A stretch of 64,000 bases of DNA from Clostridiales bacterium (GCA_012841925.1 DUTT01000017.1:1-64000); one strand, 5' to 3'; shown: positions 54,865 through 64,000, numbered from the stretch's first letter. Numbers and translations are program-made. Notes: generated by a model from the letters alone, not told the origin.

Positions 54865-57800
54865 CTAGATTCTCTCTACGTCGATACCGGTCGACTGACC
54901 GTTTAAATCGAACCCGGGCAGGCCGCTCTTTGCGACGATGGCATCGGCCAGCGTCTCCCTTCGAATGTACTCATCGTACACTCGAAGCGCTTCCTGTACG
55001 GCTTCGGGCGCATCCACGTAGATGTGGATGCGGTCCATCATATCGAAATCCTTCTGCTTCCGCAGCTGTTGTACTTTGGAAATCAACTCCCTTGCCAGAC
55101 CTTCCGTGGCCAGCTCTTCCGTAACGTCTGTGTCCAGGATAACGCACAGATCGTTTTCCAGCGCCACCGTAAACCCTTCTTTTGCAGAAACCGCGATGTC
55201 GACCATGTCCGGAGTAACTTGAATCTCTTCGCCGTCAAGCTCCATGGAAAGCTCGGCGTTCGCGGACAACGAATCGACGATCTGCCTGGCATCCGCGCCG
55301 GCAAGAGCCCGGGCAAACGCTTTGATCTTCGGCCCGAGAACCGGTCCTGCGACCTTGAAATCGGGTTTTAGACCGTAGTCGATAAATCGGTCCATCTCTT
55401 TTTCGAACACGACCTGCTTCACGTTCAGCTCTTCGCGTATCAGATCCGACATGTACGAAATCGTCTCTTCGTACTTTCCGTCGATCAGCAGTTCCTGCAG
55501 CGGCTGACGCACTTTGATGCGCGTCTTTTCCCGAATGCCCCGGGCCATGGTCACGATGCTCCGCACGAGATCCATGCGCTCTTCGAGGCCGTCGTCGATG
55601 AGCGAAGTATCCGCATCCGGATAGTCCGCCAGGTGCACCGATTCCGCACCGGTCAGCCGGATATAGAGCTCGTCTGAAATGAACGGCGCAAACGGCGCGA
55701 TGAGCCGGGCCGTTCCTTCCAGCACTTCGTACGTCGTCGCGTAGACGCTTTTTTTATCGTCGGTCAAATCGTCCGCATAGAAGCGCCTGCGCGCCCGGCG
55801 GATATACCAGTTCGACAGATCTTCGGCGACGAAGTCCTGAATCCTGCGCACGCTGCGGTTGTGATCGTATGCGTCCATCGCCGCTGTCACTTCTTGCACG
55901 AGCCGATGATACTTCGACAGAATCCACCGGTCGAGCTCGGGCCTGCTTTCCGGTTCAACGGAAAACGCAGACGGATCGATTCCATCGTTGTTTGCATACA
56001 GCGTAAAGAAATTATATACGTTTCGAAGCGTCCCGAAGAACTTGCCCTGCACGTCCACCAGTCCCTCTTCGTCGAAGCGCGTCGGAAACCAGACCGGAGA
56101 AACGTACATCAGATACCAGCGGGTCGCGTCCGCTCCATACTTGTCGAACAGTTCGAACGGGTCCACGGAGTTGCCGCGCGACTTGCTCATTTTTTTACCT
56201 TCTTTGTCCAGCACGAGGTCGTTGACGAGCACGTTGCGGTACGAGGAGCGCCCTTTGATAAACGTCGATATGGCCATGAGCGAATAAAACCACCCGCGCG
56301 TCTGGTCGATGCCTTCGCAGATGAAGTCGGCCGGAAACAGTTTTTCGTCGAAGATAGCTTCATTCTCAAACGGATAGTGATGCTGTGCAAACGGCATGGC
56401 TCCACTGTCGAACCAGCAGTCCAGCACTTCGGGAATCCGCGCCATCGAATCGCCGCACTCCGGGCAGCGGATGTGCACATCATCTACATCGGGCCGATGT
56501 AGCTCGATACCGGTATCGATGTCTTCAATCGCCTTTTCGACGAGCTCGGCCCGCGATCCGATCGATTCCAGATGCCCGCACGGGCAGCGCCAGATGTTGA
56601 TGGGCGTGCCCCAGTATCGGCTCCTGGAAATGGCCCAGTCCTTGACGTCGGCCACCCAGTTACCGAAGCGCCCCTCACCGACGAACGGCGGGAACCAGTT
56701 GGTGTCGTCGTTGCTTGCGACGAGCTGATCGCGCAGCTTCGTCATCTCGATGTACCACGACGGCGTGCCGTAATACACGAGCTGAGTGCTGCAGCGCCAG
56801 CAGTGCGGATAGTTGTGCTCGATTTTCTCCTTGGAGTAAATCTTGTTTTCGGCAGCCAGATACTTGATGATGTCGATATCCAGCCCCTCCTCCATAACGA
56901 AGCGGCCGGCCCAGGGCGTCTGTGTATACTTCCCCTCCCCGTCCACGGGATTGGGGACCGGCAGGCCGTATTTGCGGCCTGTCACGTAGTCGTCCTCGCC
57001 AAAGGCGGGCGCCGTGTGGACGATGCCCGTACCGTCTGCCGTCGACACATAATCGCCGAGCGTCACATAGAACGCCTTTTTATCCACGCTGATGAACGGC
57101 ATCAGCTGCTCGTATTCCATATATTCGAGATCCCGGCCTTTGACGGTTTCCACCACCGTGTACGGACCGATCGGTCCGAGCACGGTTTCGGCCAGCTCTT
57201 TCGCGACGTACAGGTATTCCCCGTTCTGCTCTGCCTTGACGTAGTCTATCTCTGCGCCCACGGTGAGCGCGACGTTCGACGCAAGCGTCCAGGGCGTCGT
57301 CGTCCAGGCGAGGAAGTACGTGTTCTCCTCTCCCTTTTTACGGAAGCGACATGTGATCGTATTGCTCTTGATCTCTTTATATCCCTGTGCAACTTCGTGG
57401 GAAGCAAGTCCGGTACCACAGCGGGGACAGTACGGCAGGATCTTGTGACCTTCGTAGATGAGCCCGCCGTCGAAGAACTGCTTGAGCAGCCACCAGACGG
57501 ACTCGATGTAGTCGTTTTCCAGCGTGATATAGGGATTATCCATATCGATGAGATACCCCATGCGTTTCGTCATTTCGCGCCACGCTTTTTCGTACGTAAA
57601 CACCGATTCCCGGCACTTCTGGTTAAACTCGCGGATGCCGTACGCTTCGATATCTTTTTTGCCCGACATACCCAGCTGTTTTTCCACTTCGATCTCGACA
57701 GGCAGGCCGTGCGTGTCCCAGCCCGCTTTCCGGCGAACCTGGAATCCCTTCATCGTCTTGTAGCGACACACGGAATCCTTGAGCGTCCTGGCCACGACGT

Positions 57801-57969
57801 GGTGAATGCCCGGCATACCGTTTGCCGTCGGCGGCCCTTCGTAGAATACAAACGACGGCCCGCCTTCACGGATTGCGACGCATTTTTCCAGGAGATTCTC
57901 CTGTTCCCAGGCATCGGCCTGCGCATTTTGGACTTCAGCGATGGGTTCATCCGACAAATTGCGAAACAT
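54865..57969 (-). CDS. ileS: Isoleucyl-tRNA synthetase, eukaryotic/archaeal-like (IleRS2) type
   Basis: Class I synthetase of 1034 residues. YEGPPTANGMPGIHHVVA contains the HIGH motif (GIHH) and KKMSKSRGNSVDPF the KMSKS loop. GLPVEIEVEKQLG near residue 85 and the long C-terminal region after residue 800 are characteristic of the eukaryotic-like IleRS2 class, which is often insensitive to mupirocin. The editing (CP1) domain is present. ATG 57969 follows AAGGA; the frame upstream is a read-through of the leader. The leader is only about 70 bases, with a small hairpin and no T-box. Confidence 0.96.
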   Translation of the reverse strand: MFRNLSDEPIAEVQNAQADAWEQENLLEKCVAIREGGPSFVFYEGPPTANGMPGIHHVVARTLKDSVCRYKTMKGFQVRRKAGWDTHGLPVEIEVEKQLGMSGKKDIEAYGIREFNQKCRESVFTYEKAWREMTKRMGYLIDMDNPYITLENDYIESVWWLLKQFFDGGLIYEGHKILPYCPRCGTGLASHEVAQGYKEIKSNTITCRFRKKGEENTYFLAWTTTPWTLASNVALTVGAEIDYVKAEQNGEYLYVAKELAETVLGPIGPYTVVETVKGRDLEYMEYEQLMPFISVDKKAFYVTLGDYVSTADGTGIVHTAPAFGEDDYVTGRKYGLPVPNPVDGEGKYTQTPWAGRFVMEEGLDIDIIKYLAAENKIYSKEKIEHNYPHCWRCSTQLVYYGTPSWYIEMTKLRDQLVASNDDTNWFPPFVGEGRFGNWVADVKDWAISRSRYWGTPINIWRCPCGHLESIGSRAELVEKAIEDIDTGIELHRPDVDDVHIRCPECGDSMARIPEVLDCWFDSGAMPFAQHHYPFENEAIFDEKLFPADFICEGIDQTRGWFYSLMAISTFIKGRSSYRNVLVNDLVLDKEGKKMSKSRGNSVDPFELFDKYGADATRWYLMYVSPVWFPTRFDEEGLVDVQGKFFGTLRNVYNFFTLYANNDGIDPSAFSVEPESRPELDRWILSKYHRLVQEVTAAMDAYDHNRSVRRIQDFVAEDLSNWYIRRARRRFYADDLTDDKKSVYATTYEVLEGTARLIAPFAPFISDELYIRLTGAESVHLADYPDADTSLIDDGLEERMDLVRSIVTMARGIREKTRIKVRQPLQELLIDGKYEETISYMSDLIREELNVKQVVFEKEMDRFIDYGLKPDFKVAGPVLGPKIKAFARALAGADARQIVDSLSANAELSMELDGEEIQVTPDMVDIAVSAKEGFTVALENDLCVILDTDVTEELATEGLARELISKVQQLRKQKDFDMMDRIHIYVDAPEAVQEALRVYDEYIRRETLADAIVAKSGLPGFDLNGQSTGIDVERI

Positions 57970-58008
57970 GACAGCTTCCTTTACAAGTTCTCCTAATCGA
58001 TGACGATG

Positions 58009-58028
58009 GCGTATGCGGTTGCATACGC
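58009..58028 (-). repeat. Small hairpin in the ileS leader
   Basis: GCGTATGC and GCATACGC pair perfectly around a four-base loop, between the ileS promoter and its ribosome site. A further TTGCATAC copy lies next to it. Confidence 0.5.
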
Positions 58029-58045
58029 AAGTTGCATACTCAAAT

Positions 58046-58074
58046 AGTATAGTGAAATGGCATCCGGCCGTCAA
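58046..58074 (-). promoter_or_regulatory. ileS promoter
   Basis: On the minus strand TTGACG (58069-58074) and TATACT (58046-58051) are 17 bp apart, beginning at the stop of the upstream PPTase-RecX gene. Confidence 0.75.
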
Positions 58075-59132
58075 GCCTCGGAGCGGAGGTGCTCCAGGAC
58101 GCGCCAGATATCCTGCGATTCGTATCCGAGCGAGGAAAGCCTCCGCGCGATGCGCGCCTTGAGCTTATCCGGAACGGGATCCTCGCCTGCCAGCCCTTCC
58201 TTCTCCAGCATCGATTGCGCCTGCGCAAGCGCCCTCTCATAATCCGATCCGCCCGCTTCGTCATCCGCCTGCAAGGCGGCCTGCTGAGCCTCCCCGGGCT
58301 CCACGCCCCGCTCCATCAGCTCTCGCACAATCCGGCGGCGGCCTTTTCCTTTTTCGATCGCGCGCTTTGCATAGTCTTCGGCAAACCGGCTGTCGTCGAT
58401 GTATCCGTCCTGTGCCAGCTGCTGCACAGTCTGAGCGGCCGCTTCCGGCGAATGACCTTTTTCCAGAAGCTTTTTCTTCAGCTGACCGGACGCATAATCC
58501 CTCCGCGACAGAAAATCTGCAGCGTGTTCGAGCGGAGGCTTTACAGGCTGACCAGGGTCGCTGAACCGGTGAACGGATAGGACCCCGGGTTTGCCGGCGC
58601 TGCAAATCGCAGCCTGCAACCCGCTTGCGATGTCCGGGCTCCACACGTGCACCGAACGGCCGTCAGGATCGGACAGAGTTTTTAGGAATTCCCCGGTTTT
58701 CCCGACGACAGAGAACGACGACATGCCAAACGCAAGGCCACGGCCGAGATATTTTACATAACTTTCCTTGCGCGTCCAGATCTCCAGAAACGCCTGCCCG
58801 TGCTCCGCAGACCCTTCCTCCAGAACCGCCAGATACCGTTGCTCAGCCGGATGGAGGATGCGCAGCGTGCGAGGTTGGACTCTGCGCCCGCGCTCTTCAA
58901 TGTCGAAGCCCACCGGCCCTTCTTCACCTGCGGCGCAGGCCCAGTACCCGGATGTATGGCTTACGGAGACGCAAAGCGCCGGCTTGCCGGCGCTCCTTTC
59001 GATGCCCCACGTTCCGTTTTCCCTGCGTATAAGCACCGCATCCGCCGCATCGAGCCGGATGAGAACCGACCGGAGGAGCTCCTCCGAATCGTACGCTCTA
59101 CCCTGCTTTTTTTTCAGGACGAACACATCCAC
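58071..59132 (-). CDS. Fusion of Sfp-type 4'-phosphopantetheinyl transferase and RecX
   Basis: One uninterrupted 353-codon frame holds two unrelated domains. Residues 1-195 are a phosphopantetheinyl transferase: VSVSHTSG (55-62), VGFDIEERGR with the magnesium Asp and Glu (74-83), and WTRKESYVKYLGRGL with the catalytic Glu and Lys (119-133). It would activate carrier proteins with the CoA arm. Residues 201-353 are RecX: DFLSRRDYASGQLKKKL, then YIDDSRFAEDYAKRAIEKGK and GRRRIVRELMERGV, helical repeats that bind RecA and regulate its filament. Each part has full length for its family. The start is GTG at 59132 behind GGGAGG, 3 bp after the P-type ATPase stop. Neither acpS nor recA is nearby. I know of no described protein with this architecture. 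Confidence 0.88.
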   Translation of the reverse strand: MDVFVLKKKQGRAYDSEELLRSVLIRLDAADAVLIRRENGTWGIERSAGKPALCVSVSHTSGYWACAAGEEGPVGFDIEERGRRVQPRTLRILHPAEQRYLAVLEEGSAEHGQAFLEIWTRKESYVKYLGRGLAFGMSSFSVVGKTGEFLKTLSDPDGRSVHVWSPDIASGLQAAICSAGKPGVLSVHRFSDPGQPVKPPLEHAADFLSRRDYASGQLKKKLLEKGHSPEAAAQTVQQLAQDGYIDDSRFAEDYAKRAIEKGKGRRRIVRELMERGVEPGEAQQAALQADDEAGGSDYERALAQAQSMLEKEGLAGEDPVPDKLKARIARRLSSLGYESQDIWRVLEHLRSEA

Positions 59133-59135
59133 CGC

Positions 59136-61796
59136 TCATTCCTCCCCAGCGTGCATCCGGCTGTGATACAGAGCGCGAATCTCGTGCAGCCAGAGCGGTA
59201 CCGTCGAAAGCGCCAGCAGGCGCAGCCATTCGGCCAGGCTCAGCTCGACCGTCTCGAACATGCGGACAAACAACGACAGCTCCGTGACGGCGACCTGGAG
59301 CAGTATCCCGAAGAAAAATGCAAACAGGATCATCCGGTTGCTTCGATAACTCATGCGGAACACCGAGGTGTGGACATCGCGCATGCCCAGCGAATGGAAG
59401 AGCTGCGATATACCCAAAGTCGTAAACGCATAGGTCTGGCAGCGCATATAGGTATCGCCTGTGCTCATCGCCTCGTTGAGGTTCCGGATGGAGATATCCA
59501 GGCCGGCATCGAGGAGCAAGCTGACGGGTACGATCAGAAATGCGCCGAGCGTGATGGCGGCGATCACGGCGCCGTAGAAAAGCGTCGTTGCAAATCCGCC
59601 GTGAGCGAACAGGTTTTCCTCAGGGTCGCGCGGACGTTCTTTCATGATCTCCGCCGTCCCTTCATCGACGCCGAGTCCAAGCGCCGGAAGCGAGTCGGTA
59701 ATCAGATTGACCCACAGGATGTGAATGGCCTTCAGCGGAGAAAACAGCCCTGCGACGATGGCGCTGCACATCGTGATCACTTCGCCGAAGTTCGACGAAA
59801 GCAGGAACAGCACGGTTTTACGTATGTTGTGGTAGATGACGCGCCCTTCGTGGATCGCTTTTTCGATGCTGGCAAAGTTGTCGTCCGTCAGCACCATGTC
59901 GGCCGCGCTCTTGGCGACGTCAGTCCCCGTGATACCCATCGCGATTCCAATGTCGGCCGCGCTGAGCGACGGGGCGTCGTTGACGCCGTCTCCGGTCATC
60001 GCGACGATGTGGCCGTGAGAGCGGTAAGCGTTGACGATCATGACTTTGTGCTTCGGCGACACGCGCGCAAACACGCGCAGATCCATCACGCGCCCGTTGA
60101 GCTCTTCCTGGTCCATGCGCGCCAGCTCATCCCCGGAGATGCACTGATCCTGAGAAGTCGCAATGCCGAGTTCTTTTGCAATCGCATAGGCGGTTTCCCG
60201 GTGGTCACCGGTAATCATGACCGTCGTTACATGTGCCTCTTTAAACCTCCGCACCGCTTCCGCCGCTTCGGGCCGCGGCGGATCGATCATGCCGACGAGA
60301 CCGACAAAGATGAGTTCCGATTCCAGCGCTTCAGGGTTTTCGTAGCGAAGAGCGAGCGCGAGGACGCGGAGCGCATCGGCCGCCATCTCTCCGGCGGCAG
60401 CCTGAATCGCTTCGATATCTGCCGGCAGGAGATCCCGCATTTCTCCGCCCTGCAAAATTTTCGTGCTGTTTTTAAGGACGTCGTCGGTCGCTCCTTTTGT
60501 ATAGGAAACGGTATGCCCGCTGCTGTCGCGATGGACCGTCGTCATCATCTTACGGACCGAGTCGAACGGCTGTTCATTGACGCGCGGCAGCTGCTCCTCG
60601 AGCGCTTCCTTTTTTATTCCTTTGGCGAGCGCCAGATCTACAAGCGCCAGCTCCGTCGGATCCCCGAGGCGCATCTCTCCGTCGACGCACGCATCCGAGC
60701 ACAGCGCAAAGCCGTCGATCAACAGATGATACGCCTCGTAGTCCGCATCGGGGACGTCGACCGTGCGGCCGTCGGTGTACAGCCTCGTGACGGTCATCTT
60801 GTTCTGAGTGAGCGTACCGGTTTTATCGGAACACACGATGCTCACAGAACCGAGCGTCTCGACGGAAGGCAGTCTGCGGATGATCGTGTTCACTTTGACC
60901 ATCCGCTGCACACCGAGCGCCAGGACGATCGTCACGACCGCAGGCAGCCCTTCCGGTATCGCAGCAACCGCAAGCGCGATCGCAGTCAGGAACATCTCGA
61001 CCGGATCCCGGCTCTGCAGCAGGGCGACCGCAAACAGGCCCACGCACAGAGCAACAGCTACGATGCCGAGCATTTTCCCCAGATCGGCGAGGCGCTTTTG
61101 CAGCGGCGTCATTTCCGAACCGGCCTCTTTAATCATCCTGGCAATCTTCCCGACTTCGGTTTCCATGCCGGTATGCCAGACCACACCCTCGCCGCGTCCG
61201 TAGGATACCGGTGTGGACGAATACGCCATGTTGATGCGGTCACCGAGCGAGACAGGCTCTTCGGCTACGAAGTCGGCATCCTTTTCGGATGCGACGGATT
61301 CGCCCGTCAGCGCGGATTCCTCAATCCGCAGGTTGACGCTGCGCAGCAGCCGGAGGTCCGCCGGTACGATGCGGCCGGCCTCCAGGAGGACGATGTCGCC
61401 CGGCACGAGTTCAGAAGCGGGAACTTCCATCGCCCGGCCATCTCTGCGAACGGCGGCGACGGGGCTCGAAAGCTCTTTGAGCGCCTCGAGTGACCGCTCC
61501 GCCTTGGTCTCCTGCACGACGCCAATGGCCGCATTGATGGCGATGACGGCCGCGATGATGATCGCATCGCCGAATTCCCGAAGAACGAGCGAGATGAGCA
61601 CCGCAGCCATCAGGATGTAGATCATCGGATCCCGAAGCTGAGCCGCAATCATTTGAAGCAGCGATTTTGACTGTTCTTCTTCGAATTCGTTCGGGCCGTA
61701 CTGCTGCAGGCGGAGACGCGCTTCTTCGGAATTCAGTCCTTTTTCCGCATGCGTGTTCAGCGTGTTGAGCGCATATGCGCGATCGTGTCGATCCAT
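59136..61796 (-). CDS. P-type (P2A) cation ATPase, calcium-transporting type
   Basis: The 886-residue P-type ATPase has ten predicted membrane helices. [11 protein letters not shown] is the actuator-domain TGES loop, [12 protein letters not shown] the M4 ion-binding segment (PEGL), [14 protein letters not shown] the phosphorylated aspartate, [14 protein letters not shown] the nucleotide-binding region, and [18 protein letters not shown] the hinge. [13 protein letters not shown] is in M6. PEGLP and the M6 residues point to Ca2+ (SERCA/PMR1-like) or possibly Na+/Mn2+. ATG 61796 after GGAGGG is preferred over a start 11 codons upstream. It is divergent from yerC. Confidence 0.93.
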   Translation of the reverse strand: MDRHDRAYALNTLNTHAEKGLNSEEARLRLQQYGPNEFEEEQSKSLLQMIAAQLRDPMIYILMAAVLISLVLREFGDAIIIAAVIAINAAIGVVQETKAERSLEALKELSSPVAAVRRDGRAMEVPASELVPGDIVLLEAGRIVPADLRLLRSVNLRIEESALTGESVASEKDADFVAEEPVSLGDRINMAYSSTPVSYGRGEGVVWHTGMETEVGKIARMIKEAGSEMTPLQKRLADLGKMLGIVAVALCVGLFAVALLQSRDPVEMFLTAIALAVAAIPEGLPAVVTIVLALGVQRMVKVNTIIRRLPSVETLGSVSIVCSDKTGTLTQNKMTVTRLYTDGRTVDVPDADYEAYHLLIDGFALCSDACVDGEMRLGDPTELALVDLALAKGIKKEALEEQLPRVNEQPFDSVRKMMTTVHRDSSGHTVSYTKGATDDVLKNSTKILQGGEMRDLLPADIEAIQAAAGEMAADALRVLALALRYENPEALESELIFVGLVGMIDPPRPEAAEAVRRFKEAHVTTVMITGDHRETAYAIAKELGIATSQDQCISGDELARMDQEELNGRVMDLRVFARVSPKHKVMIVNAYRSHGHIVAMTGDGVNDAPSLSAADIGIAMGITGTDVAKSAADMVLTDDNFASIEKAIHEGRVIYHNIRKTVLFLLSSNFGEVITMCSAIVAGLFSPLKAIHILWVNLITDSLPALGLGVDEGTAEIMKERPRDPEENLFAHGGFATTLFYGAVIAAITLGAFLIVPVSLLLDAGLDISIRNLNEAMSTGDTYMRCQTYAFTTLGISQLFHSLGMRDVHTSVFRMSYRSNRMILFAFFFGILLQVAVTELSLFVRMFETVELSLAEWLRLLALSTVPLWLHEIRALYHSRMHAGEE

Positions 61797-61810
61797 TTTC
61801 CCTCCATAAC

Positions 61811-61858
61811 TTGCTAATTGTCCCCGCATCGACTATAATCAGTTTAGCGCAGTTGCGC
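61811..61858 (+). promoter_or_regulatory. yerC promoter and inverted repeat
   Basis: TTGCTA (61811-61816) and TATAAT (61834-61839) are 17 bp apart. Just downstream GCGCA and TGCGC (61847-61858) form an inverted repeat at about +2 to +13, inside a wider TTTAG/CTAAA symmetry. It may be an operator for YerC, which belongs to the TrpR fold. Confidence 0.5.
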
Positions 61859-61889
61859 ACTATAGCACTAAAGAGCAGGGAGGTTTCTC

Positions 61890-62183
61890 ATGGCCTATGT
61901 TTCAAAATTCAAATCCGAAGAGAACGACGAACTCTTCCGGGCGATTCTGGCACTCCAAAACGAAGAAGAGTGCTATCGTTTCTTTGAAGACCTCATGACC
62001 ATCAAAGAGCTGCAGGCCGTTTCCCAGCGCTGGAAAGTGGCCAGAATGCTCCATGCGGGCCGCACCTATCAGGATATCGCTTCCGATACGACCGCCAGTG
62101 CTGCGACGATCAGCCGGGTCAACAAATGCCTGCTGTACGGAGCCGAAGGCTATCGCATGCTTTTAGAGCGACTGCAGCTCTAG
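61890..62183 (+). CDS. yerC: TrpR-related protein YerC/YecD
   Basis: The 97-residue all-helical protein of the TrpR superfamily has the helix-turn-helix YQDIASDTTASAATISRVNK and the preceding MTIKELQAVSQRWKVARML helix, characteristic of YerC/YecD. Members are conserved in Bacillota; tryptophan binding is not expected and the regulon is not established. Start ATG behind GGGAGG. It stands alone between the divergent P-type ATPase and the convergent ctpA gene (12 bp). Confidence 0.93.
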   Translation: MAYVSKFKSEENDELFRAILALQNEEECYRFFEDLMTIKELQAVSQRWKVARMLHAGRTYQDIASDTTASAATISRVNKCLLYGAEGYRMLLERLQL

Positions 62184-62194
62184 CCATCCGGCTT

Positions 62195-63418
62195 TCATTG
62201 TCCGCTTACGATTTCCCACCCGCGATTCAGCTGCCGGTCGACGAGCAGCGTGCCGTCCTGCGCGTAATCTTCTTCTTCCGGCTCGACTTCGATATCCGGC
62301 TCGATGCCCACGCCGTGGATGACGTGTCCCTTGGGTGAATAGTACTGCATGACCGTTAAATTGATGGCGCTTCCGTCCCGCAGTTGTTCCAGTTGCTGAA
62401 TGATACCTTTCCCAAATGTCGTCGTGCCCACGATGAGCGCAACGCCGTTGTCCTGGAGACCAGCCGTCAGAATTTCCGACGCCGAGGCCGATCCTTCGTT
62501 TACGAGGACCACAAACGGCAGGTCCGTTTTTCCGTCTTTTACATGGAAATACTCCCGGTTACCGGCCTGGTCCTCGCTGTACACGACGGTTCCCTTGTCC
62601 ATGAGCGCATCCGCCACATCGACGCTGGCGTTGACCAGCCCGCCCGGATTGTCGCGCAGGTCGAGCACGAAGCCTTTTGCACCGCGCTGCTCCACCGTCT
62701 TGAGGGCTTTCTTAAAGTCGGAGGCCGTGCTCTCCTCAAACGAAGCGATGCGGATGTGAGCGATGTCGCCATCCATCCATTCCCAGCGAACTGTCTGCGA
62801 TATGATTTTCTCGCGCCGAATCGACAGTTCCACTTCTTCCCCGTCTCTCAGGAGCGTCAGCGTCACCCGCGTGCCGGCCTTCCCGCGTATCGCGGCAGCG
62901 GCCAGATCGATCTCCGTGCCCGAATAGGGCGTGCCGTCCACCTTCAGTATGATGTCACCCCGGCGCACGCCCGCAGCGTGTGCAGGTGAGCCGTCCTGCG
63001 GGGCGACCACCTCGATCGCTCCGTTTTTATTCGTGCTCAGCGAAACGCCGATGCCGGAATATTCACCGGTGAGGGAAATTACGACCGATTCGTATTCCTC
63101 CGCTGTCATATAATAAGAATACGGATCATCCAGTCCATCGAAAAGTCCCCGCAGCATACCCAGTTCCAGATCGTCATCCTCGACCGGCAGATAGTAGTGT
63201 GCGCTGACGTGTTCGCGCAGCCTGTCAATTTTCCCGTATGCGTTGTGCAAATATCGGTACCAGTCGTAGTCCTCTTCGGAGATCATCCGCTCCGCCTTGT
63301 ATCCTGGCTGCAGCAGCCGGTACACATCCACACCGGCGTACAGCGCCATGGATGCCGCCCCTGCAATCAGACTTACGGCGATCAGAACGATCAGCGATCT
63401 TTTCTTGATGGAAATCAT
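62195..63418 (-). CDS. Carboxy-terminal processing protease (S41, CtpA-type)
   Basis: The 407-residue secreted or membrane-anchored protease has a signal anchor at residues 8-28 (LIVLIAVSLIAGAASMALYA). A PDZ domain follows (YSGIGVSLSTNKNGAIEVV, then GVRRGDIILKVDG). The S41 core has LDLRDNPGGLVNASV, the catalytic serine in VNEGSASASEILT and the catalytic lysine in TTFGKGIIQ. It trims or degrades extracytoplasmic proteins. The ATG overlaps the recJ stop (ATGA), so the two are cotranscribed. The C-terminal ~40 residues form a short acidic extension. Confidence 0.95.
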   Translation of the reverse strand: MISIKKRSLIVLIAVSLIAGAASMALYAGVDVYRLLQPGYKAERMISEEDYDWYRYLHNAYGKIDRLREHVSAHYYLPVEDDDLELGMLRGLFDGLDDPYSYYMTAEEYESVVISLTGEYSGIGVSLSTNKNGAIEVVAPQDGSPAHAAGVRRGDIILKVDGTPYSGTEIDLAAAAIRGKAGTRVTLTLLRDGEEVELSIRREKIISQTVRWEWMDGDIAHIRIASFEESTASDFKKALKTVEQRGAKGFVLDLRDNPGGLVNASVDVADALMDKGTVVYSEDQAGNREYFHVKDGKTDLPFVVLVNEGSASASEILTAGLQDNGVALIVGTTTFGKGIIQQLEQLRDGSAINLTVMQYYSPKGHVIHGVGIEPDIEVEPEEEDYAQDGTLLVDRQLNRGWEIVSGQ

Positions 63419-64000
63419 GCTCCGTCCCCTCTCCTGATATCCCGGGCCACGAGCTGGAGGCTCCGGGTATCTCTGAATTCGTTAATGCCGAGTTCGCCTG
63501 CCACATCGACGACGGCTCCGGGCTGCAGGTACATCCCGTACTCGGCGGCGCGCCGGAATAAGATGCAAGGCAGCATCGTTCCGTCTCCTGTGCGCAGCAT
63601 AAAGCGCGCATGCTCTTCTTCGGTTCCCATGCGATGCACTGATTCGACGCGCGAAGGGCCGCTCGCAAACAACGGCTTTGGATTGGCTTCCCCGTGCGGC
63701 TCGAGCAGGCGCAGCGTTTCGGCAAACTCCAGTGTTTTCTCCGATGCGTCGAGCACTTTGACGACTTTGATTTCTTCTGTCAGAATATCGGGGTCGGCGC
63801 GCAGAGCCTCCGCCATCGCCTCCTGCATCGCTTGCCGGAACCGTTCGAGATTCTGCTTTTTCATCGTAAACCCGCATGCACCCGCATGGCCCCCGAAGCG
63901 CTCAAACAGAGGGGCAACGCTCGAAAGCATGCCGTGCAGATCGAGCCCCGGGACCGACCGCCCCGTCCCTTTAACGAGCCCTTCTTCCCCATCGGTCACA
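63415..64000 (-). CDS. recJ: Single-stranded-DNA exonuclease RecJ, C-terminal part (5' end beyond window)
   Basis: The visible 195 codons are the end of RecJ. KGTGRSVPGLDLHGMLSS and APLFERFGGHAGACGFTM are the DHHA1-domain motifs (the GGH signature), followed by the OB fold (HARFMLRTGDGTMLPCILFR, then VVDVAGELGINEF). RecJ degrades 5'-ended single strands in repair. The DHH catalytic domain lies off the right edge. It overlaps ctpA by 4 bp. The gene is simply cut by the window and is not truncated. Confidence 0.93.
   Translation of the reverse strand, partial: VTDGEEGLVKGTGRSVPGLDLHGMLSSVAPLFERFGGHAGACGFTMKKQNLERFRQAMQEAMAEALRADPDILTEEIKVVKVLDASEKTLEFAETLRLLEPHGEANPKPLFASGPSRVESVHRMGTEEEHARFMLRTGDGTMLPCILFRRAAEYGMYLQPGAVVDVAGELGINEFRDTRSLQLVARDIRRGDGA

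Noticed and set aside
57970..58070. T-box leader for ileS
   Set aside because: The leader from the mapped-by-eye promoter is only about 70 bases and has no GGTGGTACC T-box core.
58800..61493. An 897-codon plus-strand open frame antisense to the P-type ATPase
   Set aside because: The minus strand carries all P-type ATPase motifs with a good ribosome site; the antisense frame has no recognisable domain and is rich in Arg/His/Asp, as expected of a GC-rich shadow.

Overview
This window looks like a chromosomal segment of an anaerobic member of the Bacillota (Clostridia-like, moderately high GC). The grounds are AddA-type recombination, a T-box leader on the ilv operon, Firmicutes-type operons (dnaE-pfkA; a glycolytic pgk-tpiA-eno run), strong AGGAGG ribosome sites with many TTG/GTG starts, a B12-dependent ribonucleotide reductase, a K+-dependent membrane pyrophosphatase and amino-acid/peptide catabolic enzymes. 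Genus cannot be read from the sequence. I found no rRNA, tRNA, CRISPR array, transposase or integrase. Gene density is very high and several convergent genes touch or overlap.

Layout. 0-4.8 kb (minus): addA, a DJ-1 family protein and a PHP-domain phosphoesterase cut by the window edge. 4.9-12.2 kb: gpmI, overlapping tail-to-tail with a BaiN/HI0933 flavoprotein; an HdeD-like membrane protein; an M19 dipeptidase; a Cys/Met-type PLP enzyme; a nitroreductase and a GNAT acetyltransferase. 12.3-19.1 kb (minus): a beta-lactamase-like serine hydrolase, dinB, pfkA and dnaE. 19.2-20.0 kb: an acyl-ACP thioesterase that appears to be made from a leaderless mRNA.

20.07-23.2 kb is an accessory islet with AT-rich intergenic stretches. 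It holds hicAB, a Crp/Fnr-type regulator with a 24-bp palindromic operator, and a divergent split permease whose second subunit carries a 4Fe-4S ferredoxin tail. The islet is bracketed by two direct copies of the last ~87 bp of a SIS-domain sugar-phosphate gene; one copy belongs to the intact gene at 23.2-24.2 kb and the other is a remnant.

23.2-31.3 kb (minus) is a probable carbohydrate/Amadori-product catabolic operon (RocB-like M20 peptidase, GatY-like aldolase, PfkB kinase, phosphohexomutase, TipAS protein, FrlB-like SIS protein), preceded by a TIGR01906 membrane protein and an ADP-ribosylglycohydrolase. 31.4-33.9 kb: hppA and secG. 33.9-39.2 kb: ilvB-ilvN-ilvC-ilvD under a T-box leader. 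39.2-45.2 kb: rpoN-pgk-tpiA-eno and a DUF815 AAA ATPase. 45.2-47.9 kb: trmL (also leaderless by its promoter geometry), then divergent hom, a SEC-C protein and nth. 48.0-54.8 kb: nrdJ behind two NrdR boxes, a GntR regulator, an uncharacterised fold-type II PLP enzyme, a dynamin-like GTPase and a free-standing B3/4 protein. 54.9-64 kb: eukaryotic-type ileS, a phosphopantetheinyl transferase-RecX fusion, a Ca2+-type P-ATPase, yerC, a ctpA protease and the end of recJ.

The best candidates for something undescribed are the PPTase-RecX fusion (58,071-59,132), the Crp/Fnr-controlled permease-ferredoxin pair inside the duplicated-end islet (20.07-23.2 kb), and the SIS/PfkB/aldolase/TipAS operon.
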